Shown here piece after piece: positions 20,066 to 28,273 of a stretch of DNA of 64,000 bases; position 1 is the first letter of the stretch, and each line of letters begins with the position of its first letter. The stretch comes from Clostridium ganghwense (GTDB lineage: Bacteria; Bacillota; Clostridia; Clostridiales; Clostridiaceae), in the NCBI RefSeq assembly GCF_026735165.1, contig NZ_JAPQES010000001.1:930001-994000 (forward strand). Reading direction: 5' to 3'. The notes beneath the pieces are model-generated. The model searched no databases. It saw only the letters and a list, made by a program, of their open reading frames with translations, and was not told the DNA's origin. The position numbers and the translations under genes were made by a program.

Positions 20066-20107
20066 AATAATTGAAAATAACATAATGACAATGATTTTTT
20101 CTTTCTT
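20066..20107 (-). pseudogene. Decayed 5' fragment of spoIIR
   Basis: Reading the minus strand from 20107 gives KKEKIIVIMLFSIIS, against MKNKIIAIMLFLIIV at the start of intact SpoIIR. The ATG has become AAG. The upstream DNA also matches the intact gene's promoter region: the -10 sequence survives as GGCAATAAT (20115-20123) but the -35 has changed from GTATA to ATGTA, and about 30 bases of leader are lost. This marks the edge of a duplication that started inside spoIIR. Confidence 0.85.
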
Positions 20108-20150
20108 GTTATAGATTATTGCCATTATTTGTTTATTTTACATCTTCAAT

Positions 20151-21368
20151 CTAAAATAAATTTATACCATCTAATTCATATCCCTTTTCTTTTAATGAAT
20201 TAATTATTTCTACTGAATGTTCTCTTGATTGAGATTCAATTTCAAAAGTTACATTTGCAAATTCAAGACCTTTTTCTTCCCAATTCTTTTCCTGTCTTAC
20301 TTTTACAATGTTAGCTCCTAATTTACCTATAATAGTAATTAATCCTCCTAATTGCCCAACTTTGTCCTGTAATTCCACCGAAAAACATATTCTTCTTTTT
20401 TGCATTATTAATTCTCTATTTATTATCTTTGATACCATCGCTATATCAACATTTCCTCCACTAATTAACACAGCAATCTTTTTACCATCTATTTTTATTT
20501 TATTAGCTAATACTGCTGCTAATGGCGTAGCCCCTGCTCCTTCTGCTATCAATTTACTTCTTTCCATAAGCGCAAAATTAGCATATGCTATTTCATCTTC
20601 AGAAACTGTTACTATTTCATCAACATATTCTTTTATATACTTAAAGCTAAGTTCGCCAGGAGTTTTAACAGATATACCATCAGCTAATGATTTAGTCCCC
20701 TCTACCGTTACTACTTTCCCAGCTTCTAGTGATGCCTTACTTGAAGCAATTATTTCTGCTTGTACACCTATTATTTTAATATCAGGTTTTATAGTTTTTG
20801 CAGCTACAGCTATCCCAGATATTAATCCACCGCCGCCAATTGGTACAAGTATAGCATCAACATCTGGTAAATCTTCTAAAATCTCAAGACCAATAGTTCC
20901 TTGACCAGCCATAACATCTTCATCATTAAAAGGATGAACGAAAGTTGCCTCTGTTTCCTTTTGAAGTTCTACAGCTTTGCCGTAACATTCATCATAAACT
21001 TCTCCAAATTGAACCACTTCAGCCCCATACCCTTTTGTTGCTTGTACCTTAGCTTGTGGTGCAGTAGATGGCATAACTATTGTAGATTTTATTCCAAAAG
21101 CTGTTGCTGCATAAGCTACTCCCTGTGCATGATTCCCTGCTGATGATGCAATTACTCCTTTTTCTTTTTCTTCTTGCGTTAAGTTAGCTATCTTATTATA
21201 AGCTCCTCTTAGTTTAAATGCTCCAGTTTTTTGCTTGTTTTCACATTTCAAATAAATTTCATATCCACTTCGTTTTGAAAATGTACTTGAATAAAATAAC
21301 GGAGTTCTTCTTGCCACTCCTTTAATATTTTCTTGTGCTTTCTTTATTTTGTTTAAATCAAGATTCAT
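20151..21368 (-). CDS. tdcB: Catabolic threonine ammonia-lyase, copy 2
   Basis: Near-identical to copy 1: I count 12 substitutions in 405 residues (for example Q33R, G139E, H to D in KIDGKK, G to C in RRICFS). The PLP lysine K52, SSAGNHAQG and the GGGG loop are unchanged, and the ACT domain is intact, so it should be active. Start ATG at 21368, as in copy 1. It diverges from a second DAACS symporter, and a spoIIR fragment follows its stop, just as intact spoIIR follows copy 1. Confidence 0.94.
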   Translation of the reverse strand: MNLDLNKIKKAQENIKGVARRTPLFYSSTFSKRSGYEIYLKCENKQKTGAFKLRGAYNKIANLTQEEKEKGVIASSAGNHAQGVAYAATAFGIKSTIVMPSTAPQAKVQATKGYGAEVVQFGEVYDECYGKAVELQKETEATFVHPFNDEDVMAGQGTIGLEILEDLPDVDAILVPIGGGGLISGIAVAAKTIKPDIKIIGVQAEIIASSKASLEAGKVVTVEGTKSLADGISVKTPGELSFKYIKEYVDEIVTVSEDEIAYANFALMERSKLIAEGAGATPLAAVLANKIKIDGKKIAVLISGGNVDIAMVSKIINRELIMQKRRICFSVELQDKVGQLGGLITIIGKLGANIVKVRQEKNWEEKGLEFANVTFEIESQSREHSVEIINSLKEKGYELDGINLF

Positions 21369-21414
21369 ATTATTTCCCCCTTAATTAATTTATTATTATG
21401 TATCCAAACTTTTT

Positions 21415-21428
21415 TTAAATCGTTTTCA
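21415..21428 (-). promoter_or_regulatory. cre-like CcpA site upstream of tdcB copy 2
   Basis: Minus-strand TGAAAACGATTTAA, 13 of 14 matches to the cre consensus, 47 bases before the ATG. Counterpart of the site at 17438-17451. Confidence 0.5.
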
Positions 21429-21742
21429 CTTTAATCCTTAAAAAAGTTTTAAGAATTTTCTTTATTTTGCATTGTTTTGCGATTAATCTTTCACGAAATA
21501 TTTTCGTTTCAAAATCATCCTTATGCTTTTATTATAAATTATTTTTCTAAATTGTCACTACCTTTTTCTGAAAAAAAATGTATAAACATAGCTTTTTTTC
21601 TTGACAGAAACATATGTGTACTTCTCAAGAACATTTCGCCTTCGTCACCTAAACAACCTTATTTCATCACCCTTCACCAGCATACGTTTGTATCCCCCTG
21701 ACAAACTTCCAGAAAAATCTAATAATTTTTTTGAAAGTAGAT

Positions 21743-21771
21743 TGCATTATAATTATCCATGTGATATACTT
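21743..21771 (+). promoter_or_regulatory. Promoter of the second DAACS symporter gene
   Basis: TTGCAT, 17-base spacer, TATACT. Spacer and flanks match the promoter at 17799-17827. Confidence 0.6.
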
Positions 21772-21829
21772 TTTTACGAAAAGAAAAATAGCATATTTTA
21801 GAAATTTTATAAAGTATTTCTTATCACTC

Positions 21830-21843
21830 TGATAACGATTACA
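21830..21843 (+). promoter_or_regulatory. cre-like site downstream of the second symporter promoter
   Basis: TGATAACGATTACA, 13 of 14 matches to the cre consensus, 59 bases after the -10 element. Confidence 0.5.
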
Positions 21844-21995
21844 CTTTTCGTAATTTATCGGTATATGAAATTTTTCACTCGTATACATTCATGTTTGTAT
21901 GAAATACACTTTAACCGCACACATTAATTTTAGTTAATATAATTTAAATTTTAATTATTTAAATTTGTATTTATATATTTAAGGAGGTTTTATAA

Positions 21996-23177
21996 ATGAA
22001 AAAATTAGGTTTAATACCAAAAATCATTATTGCAATTATTTTAGGATTTTTCATTGGACAATACGCTCCAGTACGTCTTACACGTATTTTTGTAACATTT
22101 ACTTCTATTTTTGGAGAATTCCTTGGATTTGCAATTCCACTAATCATTTTAGGATTCATTGTTGCCGGTATTGCTGAATTAGGTACAGGAGCTGGTAAAC
22201 TTTTAGGAGTTACAGTTGGACTAGCTTATTTATTTACATTATTATCAGGTTCTTATGCTCTACTTGTGGGAAAAACTATATTACCCAAAATCATTACTAG
22301 TGATGCTGCATCTCATTTAGCTGATGCAAAAGACGCATTAAAACCGTTCTTTGAAATTAAAATGCCGCCAATAATGGCAGTTATGAGTGCACTTGTATTT
22401 GCTTTCCTTTTAGGATTAGGTATAGCTAAAACTCAAAATAAAACTTTAAAAGATGCTGCTATAGGATTCCAACAAATAATAGCAAATGTTATTGAAGGCT
22501 TAGTTATTCCACTACTTCCACTACATATTCTTGGAATATTTGCTAATATGTCTTATAGCGGTGAAGCTACAACAGTATTCGCAGTATTCTGGAAAGTATT
22601 CCTAATAATACTTTGTCTTCACCTTACTATGCTTATATTCCAATTCTCAATTGGATGTTCTTTAAATAATCAAAATGTATTTAAAGCACTTAAAACTCAA
22701 GTTAAAGGTTATTTAACTGCTTTAGGAACACAATCTTCTGCTGCAACTATACCAGTTAACTTACAGTGTGCAGAAGAAGTAGGAACTACTAAAGGTATAA
22801 GAGAATTTGTTATTCCTCTTTGTGCAACTTGTCACTTATCAGGAAGTACAATGACTATAACAACTTGCGCAATTTCAGTTATGATGTTAAATGGTATGCC
22901 TATAGAACCAACAACTATTCTTGGATTTGTAGCAATGTTGGGTGTAACAATGGTTGCTGCTCCTGGAGTTCCCGGTGGTGCAATAATGGCTGCTCTTGGA
23001 ATATTACAATCCATCTTAGGATTTAGTGAAGCAATGACTGGATTAATGATAGCTTTATATATAGCACAAGATAGTTTTGGAACTGCTTGTAACGTATCAG
23101 GTGACCAAGCTATTGCAATGGTAGTTGATTCTATTCAAAAGAAATGGAATAGGAAACCTCAAAAATCAGCTGCTTAA
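21996..23177 (+). CDS. Dicarboxylate/amino acid:cation symporter (DAACS family)
   Basis: 393-residue membrane symporter of the sodium:dicarboxylate (SDF) superfamily. Conserved hairpin TQSSAATIPVNLQCAEEVG near 246 and the TM7-like LCATCHLSGSTMTITTCA near 270, where many family members have an NMDG-type sodium site; here it reads HLSGS. The final QDSFGTACNVSGDQA near 352 is a substrate-site motif. It is clearly different in sequence from the SstT-type protein at 18225, so its substrate may differ, but pairing with a threonine ammonia-lyase again suggests a small neutral or acidic amino acid. Ribosome binding site AAGGAGG before the ATG. Confidence 0.88.
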   Translation: MKKLGLIPKIIIAIILGFFIGQYAPVRLTRIFVTFTSIFGEFLGFAIPLIILGFIVAGIAELGTGAGKLLGVTVGLAYLFTLLSGSYALLVGKTILPKIITSDAASHLADAKDALKPFFEIKMPPIMAVMSALVFAFLLGLGIAKTQNKTLKDAAIGFQQIIANVIEGLVIPLLPLHILGIFANMSYSGEATTVFAVFWKVFLIILCLHLTMLIFQFSIGCSLNNQNVFKALKTQVKGYLTALGTQSSAATIPVNLQCAEEVGTTKGIREFVIPLCATCHLSGSTMTITTCAISVMMLNGMPIEPTTILGFVAMLGVTMVAAPGVPGGAIMAALGILQSILGFSEAMTGLMIALYIAQDSFGTACNVSGDQAIAMVVDSIQKKWNRKPQKSAA

Positions 23178-23191
23178 GAAACTTTAAAGTT

Positions 23192-23224
23192 AATAACCCC
23201 CCTATACTTAATAGGGGGGTTATT
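23192..23224. terminator. Bidirectional terminator between symporter and gerAC1
   Basis: Perfect 14-bp stem AATAACCCCCCTAT/ATAGGGGGGTTATT with a 5-base loop. T-rich flank for the plus strand; gerAC1 ends 10 bases further on and converges on it. Confidence 0.9.
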
Positions 23225-23233
23225 TTATAACAT

Positions 23234-24412
23234 TTATTTAGTTACTCCAATTCTTCTTATTCTTGTTTGTACATTTACATCTATATCAGCATTTTTATAT
23301 GCTTCATCCCAATTATCTTTTACCTTTTTATATACCGAAGGATGAAACCTTTCAAGATATTCCCTAATCCCTATGGGATCTACCGAGAACTTATCTTGTG
23401 TTATTCTAACTACTTTTTCACACTGTTTTTCTATAGAATCATTAAAATTATTTTGAAATTCACTTATATCATTTTTTGAAAAAACTTCACCTTCTAAAAT
23501 ATATCCCCTTAATACTCCTTCTAACTTTATATCAATTCTAACTTTCAATTTATCTATATCGTCATCCACCAATTCTATTCTCCTGTCCGTGCCACTTATT
23601 TCATAATCTACAGGATGACCATTTTTAATTATAGTTTGTTTCCCACCTTGAATTTTTCCTCTCAATATTTCTAAAGCAGAAGTTTCTTTTTCCTCTAAAT
23701 ATCCTTCTAACTTATAATCCTTTATAACTGCTACTCCTGATAGATCTATCTCATCTTTTAGCTTATCAAAATAAATACTAGGAATTATAGCATTACCATT
23801 TTGATATAATAAAATTAACAATTCATTTAATGACATAGGCAAAATGCTCGAATTCCTTGTACTATTCTCCATAAGTCCCGTTATATAACTTTCAATATTT
23901 TTCTCCATAACAGGCTGATACTTAACATAATCTTCTGCCCGTCCTTTTGCAACTACTACTTCCATCATCTTATTAAGACAAGGTTTCCTTTCAAGATAAT
24001 CAAAAATTTCTTTTAATGTTTCTGGATACTCCATTAATTTTTCACTTAATATCAAAAGTTTAACATGCCCAAAATGAATACTTCTACTAGTTTTAGAAGC
24101 CATTTGAGTAAATGCATCCTGCATCGAATAAGCATCAGTTTTAATAAATTTTTCTTTTCCAGTGCCTCCTTTTTCAGGTCCAAGTTCACTTATATCCGGA
24201 AAACCATAAGTTATAGTTATTTTTTTAAAATTCTCCTCTTCAAATGTCTCACCTGGTTTTATTTCTTTAAGCTCCTTTTCTTTATCAATATCTTTTCCTT
24301 CATCTATGGCAATAGTAGATATAAAGCTTTTTCTATCTATTTCAACCTTATCCCAACATCCACTCATTAAACAGCAAATTAAAATTAAAGGTATAATCTT
24401 TTTACACTTCAT
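23234..24412 (-). CDS. gerAC: Germinant receptor subunit C, Ger(x)C lipoprotein (operon 1)
   Basis: C subunit of a spore inner-membrane germinant receptor. Signal peptide with lipobox LMSGCWD; the cysteine after about 18 residues is the lipid attachment site. The family features follow: CWDKVEIDRKSFISTIAID, then ...TYGFPDISELG, and the C-terminal domain with DNWDEAYKNADIDVNVQTRIRRIG. Start chosen at 24412 (MKCKKIIPL), which overlaps the end of the B gene by 11 bases. Last gene of the A-B-C operon. Confidence 0.94.
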   Translation of the reverse strand: MKCKKIIPLILICCLMSGCWDKVEIDRKSFISTIAIDEGKDIDKEKELKEIKPGETFEEENFKKITITYGFPDISELGPEKGGTGKEKFIKTDAYSMQDAFTQMASKTSRSIHFGHVKLLILSEKLMEYPETLKEIFDYLERKPCLNKMMEVVVAKGRAEDYVKYQPVMEKNIESYITGLMENSTRNSSILPMSLNELLILLYQNGNAIIPSIYFDKLKDEIDLSGVAVIKDYKLEGYLEEKETSALEILRGKIQGGKQTIIKNGHPVDYEISGTDRRIELVDDDIDKLKVRIDIKLEGVLRGYILEGEVFSKNDISEFQNNFNDSIEKQCEKVVRITQDKFSVDPIGIREYLERFHPSVYKKVKDNWDEAYKNADIDVNVQTRIRRIGVTK

Positions 24413-25508
24413 TTTTAACTCTCCTCGTCTTAAAAAAAGCAATAATAAGCAATACTATAGGTAAAATCCCAATAATTGTTGTATCTATATATGGTATAAT
24501 TTTACTTTGAATGTCATAAACTTCTGCTACATTTCCTGGATATAAAGCCATAGCATAAATAAAAGGAATTATAAGCATTAAAGATATCTTTGTATCTTCT
24601 AAATGAAAAACATCTCTTATTATTTCAGCATCAAAATAATAAATATTTATATACGTTGTAAAATAAAATAATATCCAAAATACCATCGCTATACCTTCCC
24701 ATCTTTCCACAAAAGCTCCTGGTATATCAACAGTAAAAAACATAGATATAGCAGGCCACAGTAATTGAGAGTTATATTTTTTTGAAAAAACAACTAATGA
24801 AGTCGCTGTTATTATTAAATAAAACCCCACAATAAAACCTAAACTTCTCGAAACAGTTTTAGAAATTTTATTTTTTTCTTTAACATAAGGAAATAACATA
24901 TATATTATCCCAAAACCTAAAAAACTAAAAAAACTTGTTTTACTAGCTTTTAAATATTCTATAGGCTCATAAGTAAATACAGGCAATATATTGGTAAAAT
25001 CCCCCCCTTTTAATATAAAAGGTATGGTTAACAAAATTGGTATAAACGTTAACCAAAAAGCTATTTCATTAAATCTAATAATACTCTCAAATTCTCCACG
25101 TATAAAAAAAGTTCCTGTTAAAATCATTGTGAAAATCATAAATTCTGTTGGTGTCTTTTCTAACAGATACATTTTTGTAACTTCTATAAATATTCTCATT
25201 TGAAGCGCAACTACAAAGATTCCTGATATAGCAATTAAAACTGCTATAAAATTCCCGAAAATATTCCCAAAATTATTATGTAGTATATCTAAAAGTCTAT
25301 CATAATTATTCAATTGTATAGCTTTATGTACTAAGTAAAGAAGAATAGCTACAATAACTCCTGTAAATAAAATAACAATCCATCCTTCACTTCCAACTCT
25401 CTCACTTAATTCTCTTGAATATGAAAAACTTCCCGTTCCTATAACAGTTACAATTAGGCTAACAAATAAATCATACTTACTTATGATATTTCTATTATCC
25501 ATAAACAC
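24402..25508 (-). CDS. gerAB: Germinant receptor subunit B, GerAB-type permease (operon 1)
   Basis: Membrane subunit related to amino acid/polyamine permeases, in Bacillus the main germinant-binding subunit. 368 residues with ten predicted helices (first: YDLFVSLIVTVIGTGSFSYSRELS). The family motif VGSEGWIVILFTG lies near residue 36. It overlaps the C gene and starts 18 bases after the A gene stop, so the three are translated from one message. Confidence 0.93.
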   Translation of the reverse strand: MFMDNRNIISKYDLFVSLIVTVIGTGSFSYSRELSERVGSEGWIVILFTGVIVAILLYLVHKAIQLNNYDRLLDILHNNFGNIFGNFIAVLIAISGIFVVALQMRIFIEVTKMYLLEKTPTEFMIFTMILTGTFFIRGEFESIIRFNEIAFWLTFIPILLTIPFILKGGDFTNILPVFTYEPIEYLKASKTSFFSFLGFGIIYMLFPYVKEKNKISKTVSRSLGFIVGFYLIITATSLVVFSKKYNSQLLWPAISMFFTVDIPGAFVERWEGIAMVFWILFYFTTYINIYYFDAEIIRDVFHLEDTKISLMLIIPFIYAMALYPGNVAEVYDIQSKIIPYIDTTIIGILPIVLLIIAFFKTRRVKNEV

Positions 25509-25526
25509 CTCACCACCTTTTCAAAC

Positions 25527-26996
25527 CTATTTTTGTCTAATTTTATCCTTTGTTTTCATGTATTTAGGCCTTTCTTTAAAGAATTTAAATGGTAATCTTA
25601 CATACATATCTTTAAAATCTTTTATATCCGGATTAACAATTGGAGCTAAGTATGGTATTCCAAAACTTTTTAATCTAATAAGATGTATAAGTACAACCAA
25701 TAATACTAACATTATTCCATAAAGCCCAATAACTGCTGATGCAATGATAATAATAAATCTTATAAGTCTCAAGGCCGAAGATACTCCATAGTTTGGAGTA
25801 ATAAATTCTGTAATAGCGGTTACTCCAACTATTATTATCATGATAGGACTAACTATCCCTGCACTTACCGCTGCCTGCCCTATAATAAGTCCACCTACAA
25901 TACCTATTGTCGCTGCTATGGGTTTGGGAAGACGAGCAATAGCTTCTAGTAATAATGCTAAACTTACATCCATAATCAAAGCCTCAATGAAAGCTGGAAA
26001 AGGAACTCCTTCTCTAGAACCTGCTATAGAGTATGCAAGTTCTGTTGGAATAATAGCTGTGTGGAACGATGTAACAGCCACATATAAAGCTGGTAGTGTA
26101 ATTGATAATATAATTGCTAAAGTTCTTATTAAACGCACCAAAGATGAATGCATCCATCTTTGATAATAATCATCTGGCGATTGTAGTAAATTGGGTAATG
26201 TTGCTGGTGCTATAATAGCAAAAGGGGAATTATCTACGAGCACCGCTACTCTACCTTCATATAAAGCAGCCGCTACAACATCTGGTCTTTCTGTACTTTG
26301 AATTTGAGGGAAAGGTGAAAAATTATCATCCTCTATCATTTGCTCTACATAACCACTATCTAACACAGCATCTATATCAATTTCACCTATTCTCTTATTT
26401 AGTTCATCTAAAACCTCCTGATTCACTATATCATCTATATACATTATGGCAACATCTGTTTTTGAGCGTGTTCCCAATTCTTTAGGTACTACTTTAAACC
26501 TTGTATCTCTTATCCTTCTTCTAACAAGAACTGTGTTAAATCTTATAGTTTCTGTAAATCCTTCTCTTGCTCCTCTTATAACAGTTTCTCCGGATGGTTC
26601 ACTAACACTTCTTGCTGGCCAAAAACGGGTAGCTACAACATAAGCTGTTTCCAATCCATCTATCAACATCAGTGTATCACCAGACAACATAGCATCTATA
26701 CCTTTAGAAAGATCTTCAACCTCTCTTATATCTGAAACTGCTAAAATTTTCTCCTTAATATCTTCTACTTTTTCAATCTCTACATTTCTTTCCATAAGAG
26801 GTTCTAATACAAAGTTATCTAATAAAATTTTATCTGCCATTCCATCTATATATACGAAAGCTGCCTTCCATTGATAAACATCAAACTGTCTAAAAACTAT
26901 ATCTGAATTATCTTTGAGCAAATCTTTCATATAATTAATGTCATCTTCTACATTGAGCGAAATACTTTTTTTTACCCATTCCTTCAACCAATTCAC
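25527..26996 (-). CDS. gerAA: Germinant receptor subunit A, GerAA type (operon 1)
   Basis: A subunit of the receptor: a soluble N-terminal region of about 270 residues with two subdomains, then four to five membrane segments. Signatures seen: SEPSGETVIRGAREGFTET near 135, RRRIRDTRFKV, FPQIQSTERPDVVAAALYEGRVAVLVDNSPFAI near 250, and PLPKPI-like ARLPKPIAATIGIVGGLIIGQAAVSAGIVSP near 365. 489 residues. First gene of the operon; a 63-residue membrane protein gene lies directly upstream. Confidence 0.95.
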   Translation of the reverse strand: MNWLKEWVKKSISLNVEDDINYMKDLLKDNSDIVFRQFDVYQWKAAFVYIDGMADKILLDNFVLEPLMERNVEIEKVEDIKEKILAVSDIREVEDLSKGIDAMLSGDTLMLIDGLETAYVVATRFWPARSVSEPSGETVIRGAREGFTETIRFNTVLVRRRIRDTRFKVVPKELGTRSKTDVAIMYIDDIVNQEVLDELNKRIGEIDIDAVLDSGYVEQMIEDDNFSPFPQIQSTERPDVVAAALYEGRVAVLVDNSPFAIIAPATLPNLLQSPDDYYQRWMHSSLVRLIRTLAIILSITLPALYVAVTSFHTAIIPTELAYSIAGSREGVPFPAFIEALIMDVSLALLLEAIARLPKPIAATIGIVGGLIIGQAAVSAGIVSPIMIIIVGVTAITEFITPNYGVSSALRLIRFIIIIASAVIGLYGIMLVLLVVLIHLIRLKSFGIPYLAPIVNPDIKDFKDMYVRLPFKFFKERPKYMKTKDKIRQK

Positions 26997-27021
26997 ACCC
27001 CTTTAGCTGTTTATACTTTTC

Positions 27022-27213
27022 TCAAATAACTGCTCTTAAAATAAATAATATGACTGCTGCAATAATAGATCCTATTCCCACTATTTTTGCTTTTCGAGCT
27101 ACTTCATTTAAATTTGAAATTTCAAAGCTCTTAGCATCAAAAAAAGCCAGTATACAACCTTGTATTAAAATTAACAGCAAAAAATATTTTCCAAATAAAT
27201 CTAAAACTTTCAT
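27022..27213 (-). CDS. Small two-helix membrane protein (CLC_0170-like)
   Basis: 63 residues: helix 1 YFLLLILIQGCILAFF (about 11-26), a short soluble loop (DAKSFEISNLNEVARKAK), helix 2 IVGIGSIIAAVILFILRAVI (about 44-63). It looks like the CLC_0170 family of clostridial small membrane proteins. It sits 25 bases upstream of gerAA in the same direction, so it is probably the first gene of the germination operon. That position resembles the small D-type subunits (2TM) of Bacillus receptors, but homology is not shown. Confidence 0.7.
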   Translation of the reverse strand: MKVLDLFGKYFLLLILIQGCILAFFDAKSFEISNLNEVARKAKIVGIGSIIAAVILFILRAVI

Positions 27214-27284
27214 AACTTCACCCCTACTTTACTCAAAATATTTTTTGCTTTCATCCCTAAAAATATACATAAAAATATACATAA

Positions 27285-27337
27285 AAAAAATAAAACAGAA
27301 TATAGATAAAAAACATCTATACTCTGTTTTATTTTTT
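27285..27337 (-). terminator. Terminator after ispE
   Basis: Long stem AAAAAATAAAACAGA-TATAGAT against ATCTATA-TCTGTTTTATTTTTT with one interior mismatch and a 7-base loop, starting 8 bases after the ispE stop. Confidence 0.85.
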
Positions 27338-27344
27338 AACTCTT

Positions 27345-28187
27345 TTAAATAGTTCTTGTTATAAAAACATCTTTATACTTATCTTTAAAATATTCATAAC
27401 ACTTTTGAGCTCTTAACATATCATCAAAAAAACCAAATATGGATGGACCACTTCCACTCATCATAGAACCCATTGCTCCCATTCTAACCATCTTTTCTTT
27501 TATCTCTCTTAATATCGTGTGCTTTCTTAAGGTAACATTTTCAAGTACATTTTTCATATTTTCGCTTACATATTTAATGTCATTTTGTTTCATAGCTCGA
27601 ATTAATGATTCATTATCTGGATGCTTAAATATTTTATCTATATCTAAACTCTTATAAACCTCCTTAGTAGAAACTCCAAAGTTAGGTTTTACCAAAACTA
27701 AAACATGCCCCTTAAAAGGATTTAAAGAAGTAACCTTTTCTCCAATTCCTTTACACAAAGCCGTTCCACCTATAATACAATACGGTACATCAGCCCCTAT
27801 CTGCAATCCTAACTTACAAAGTTCTTGATTGGAAATATTTGTATTATACATATTATTCATAGCAATTAAAGTAGCCGCAGCATCTGCACTTCCACCTGCA
27901 AGTCCTGCTGCTACAGGAATATTCTTATTTATATTTATATCAATTCCGCCTTTTATATTATATGTATCTATAAAAAGCTTTGCCGCTTTATATGCTAAAT
28001 TGCGTTCATCTGTAGGAACATAATGTTTATTACATTCTATTTTAATACCATTCTTATTGTTATCAAATATTAAAGAATCATATAATTCTATATTTTGCAT
28101 TATCATTTCGAGTAAATGATATCCATCTTCTCGTTTACCAACTACATCTAAAGATATATTTATCTTAGCATAGGCTTTAACCAACAT
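27345..28187 (-). CDS. ispE: 4-diphosphocytidyl-2-C-methyl-D-erythritol kinase
   Basis: GHMP-family kinase of the MEP isoprenoid pathway. Motifs: KAYAKINISLDVVGKREDGYH at residues 4-24, the ATP-binding PVAAGLAGGSADAAAT near 90, and MSGSGPSIFGFF near 252. 280 residues from the ATG at 28187, which is preceded by GGGGTGAAAG; an upstream in-frame ATG adds 11 non-conserved residues and has no site. Downstream of veg and yabG, the same neighbourhood as in B. subtilis. Confidence 0.96.
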   Translation of the reverse strand: MLVKAYAKINISLDVVGKREDGYHLLEMIMQNIELYDSLIFDNNKNGIKIECNKHYVPTDERNLAYKAAKLFIDTYNIKGGIDININKNIPVAAGLAGGSADAAATLIAMNNMYNTNISNQELCKLGLQIGADVPYCIIGGTALCKGIGEKVTSLNPFKGHVLVLVKPNFGVSTKEVYKSLDIDKIFKHPDNESLIRAMKQNDIKYVSENMKNVLENVTLRKHTILREIKEKMVRMGAMGSMMSGSGPSIFGFFDDMLRAQKCYEYFKDKYKDVFITRTI

Positions 28188-28240
28188 ACTTTCACCCCAT
28201 ATAGATAGTTTAAAAATCAACTCATTTATTATAACATAAA

Positions 28241-28261
28241 AAAAACGGCAAAGCCGTTTTT
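28241..28261 (-). terminator. Terminator after the SPOCS/LysM gene
   Basis: Stem AAAAACGGC/GCCGTTTTT with a 3-base loop, A and T tracts on both sides, 13 bases after the stop at 28274. Confidence 0.85.
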
Positions 28262-28273
28262 AATTGATAAATT

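Larger units (their letters stand above)
21369..21995. other. Divergent intergenic region between tdcB copy 2 and the second symporter gene
   Basis: A 627-bp regulatory gap, diverged counterpart of 17394-18224. It contains a cre-like site at 21415, a promoter at 21743-21771, a cre-like site at 21830 and a leader of about 220 nt. Short reading frames here are not conserved between the two modules, so I call no gene. Confidence 0.6.

Noticed and set aside
21667-21888. Minus-strand frame of 73 codons in the second module
   Set aside because: No similarity to the frame in the first module at protein level, no ribosome binding site, and it covers the conserved promoter and cre-like site.
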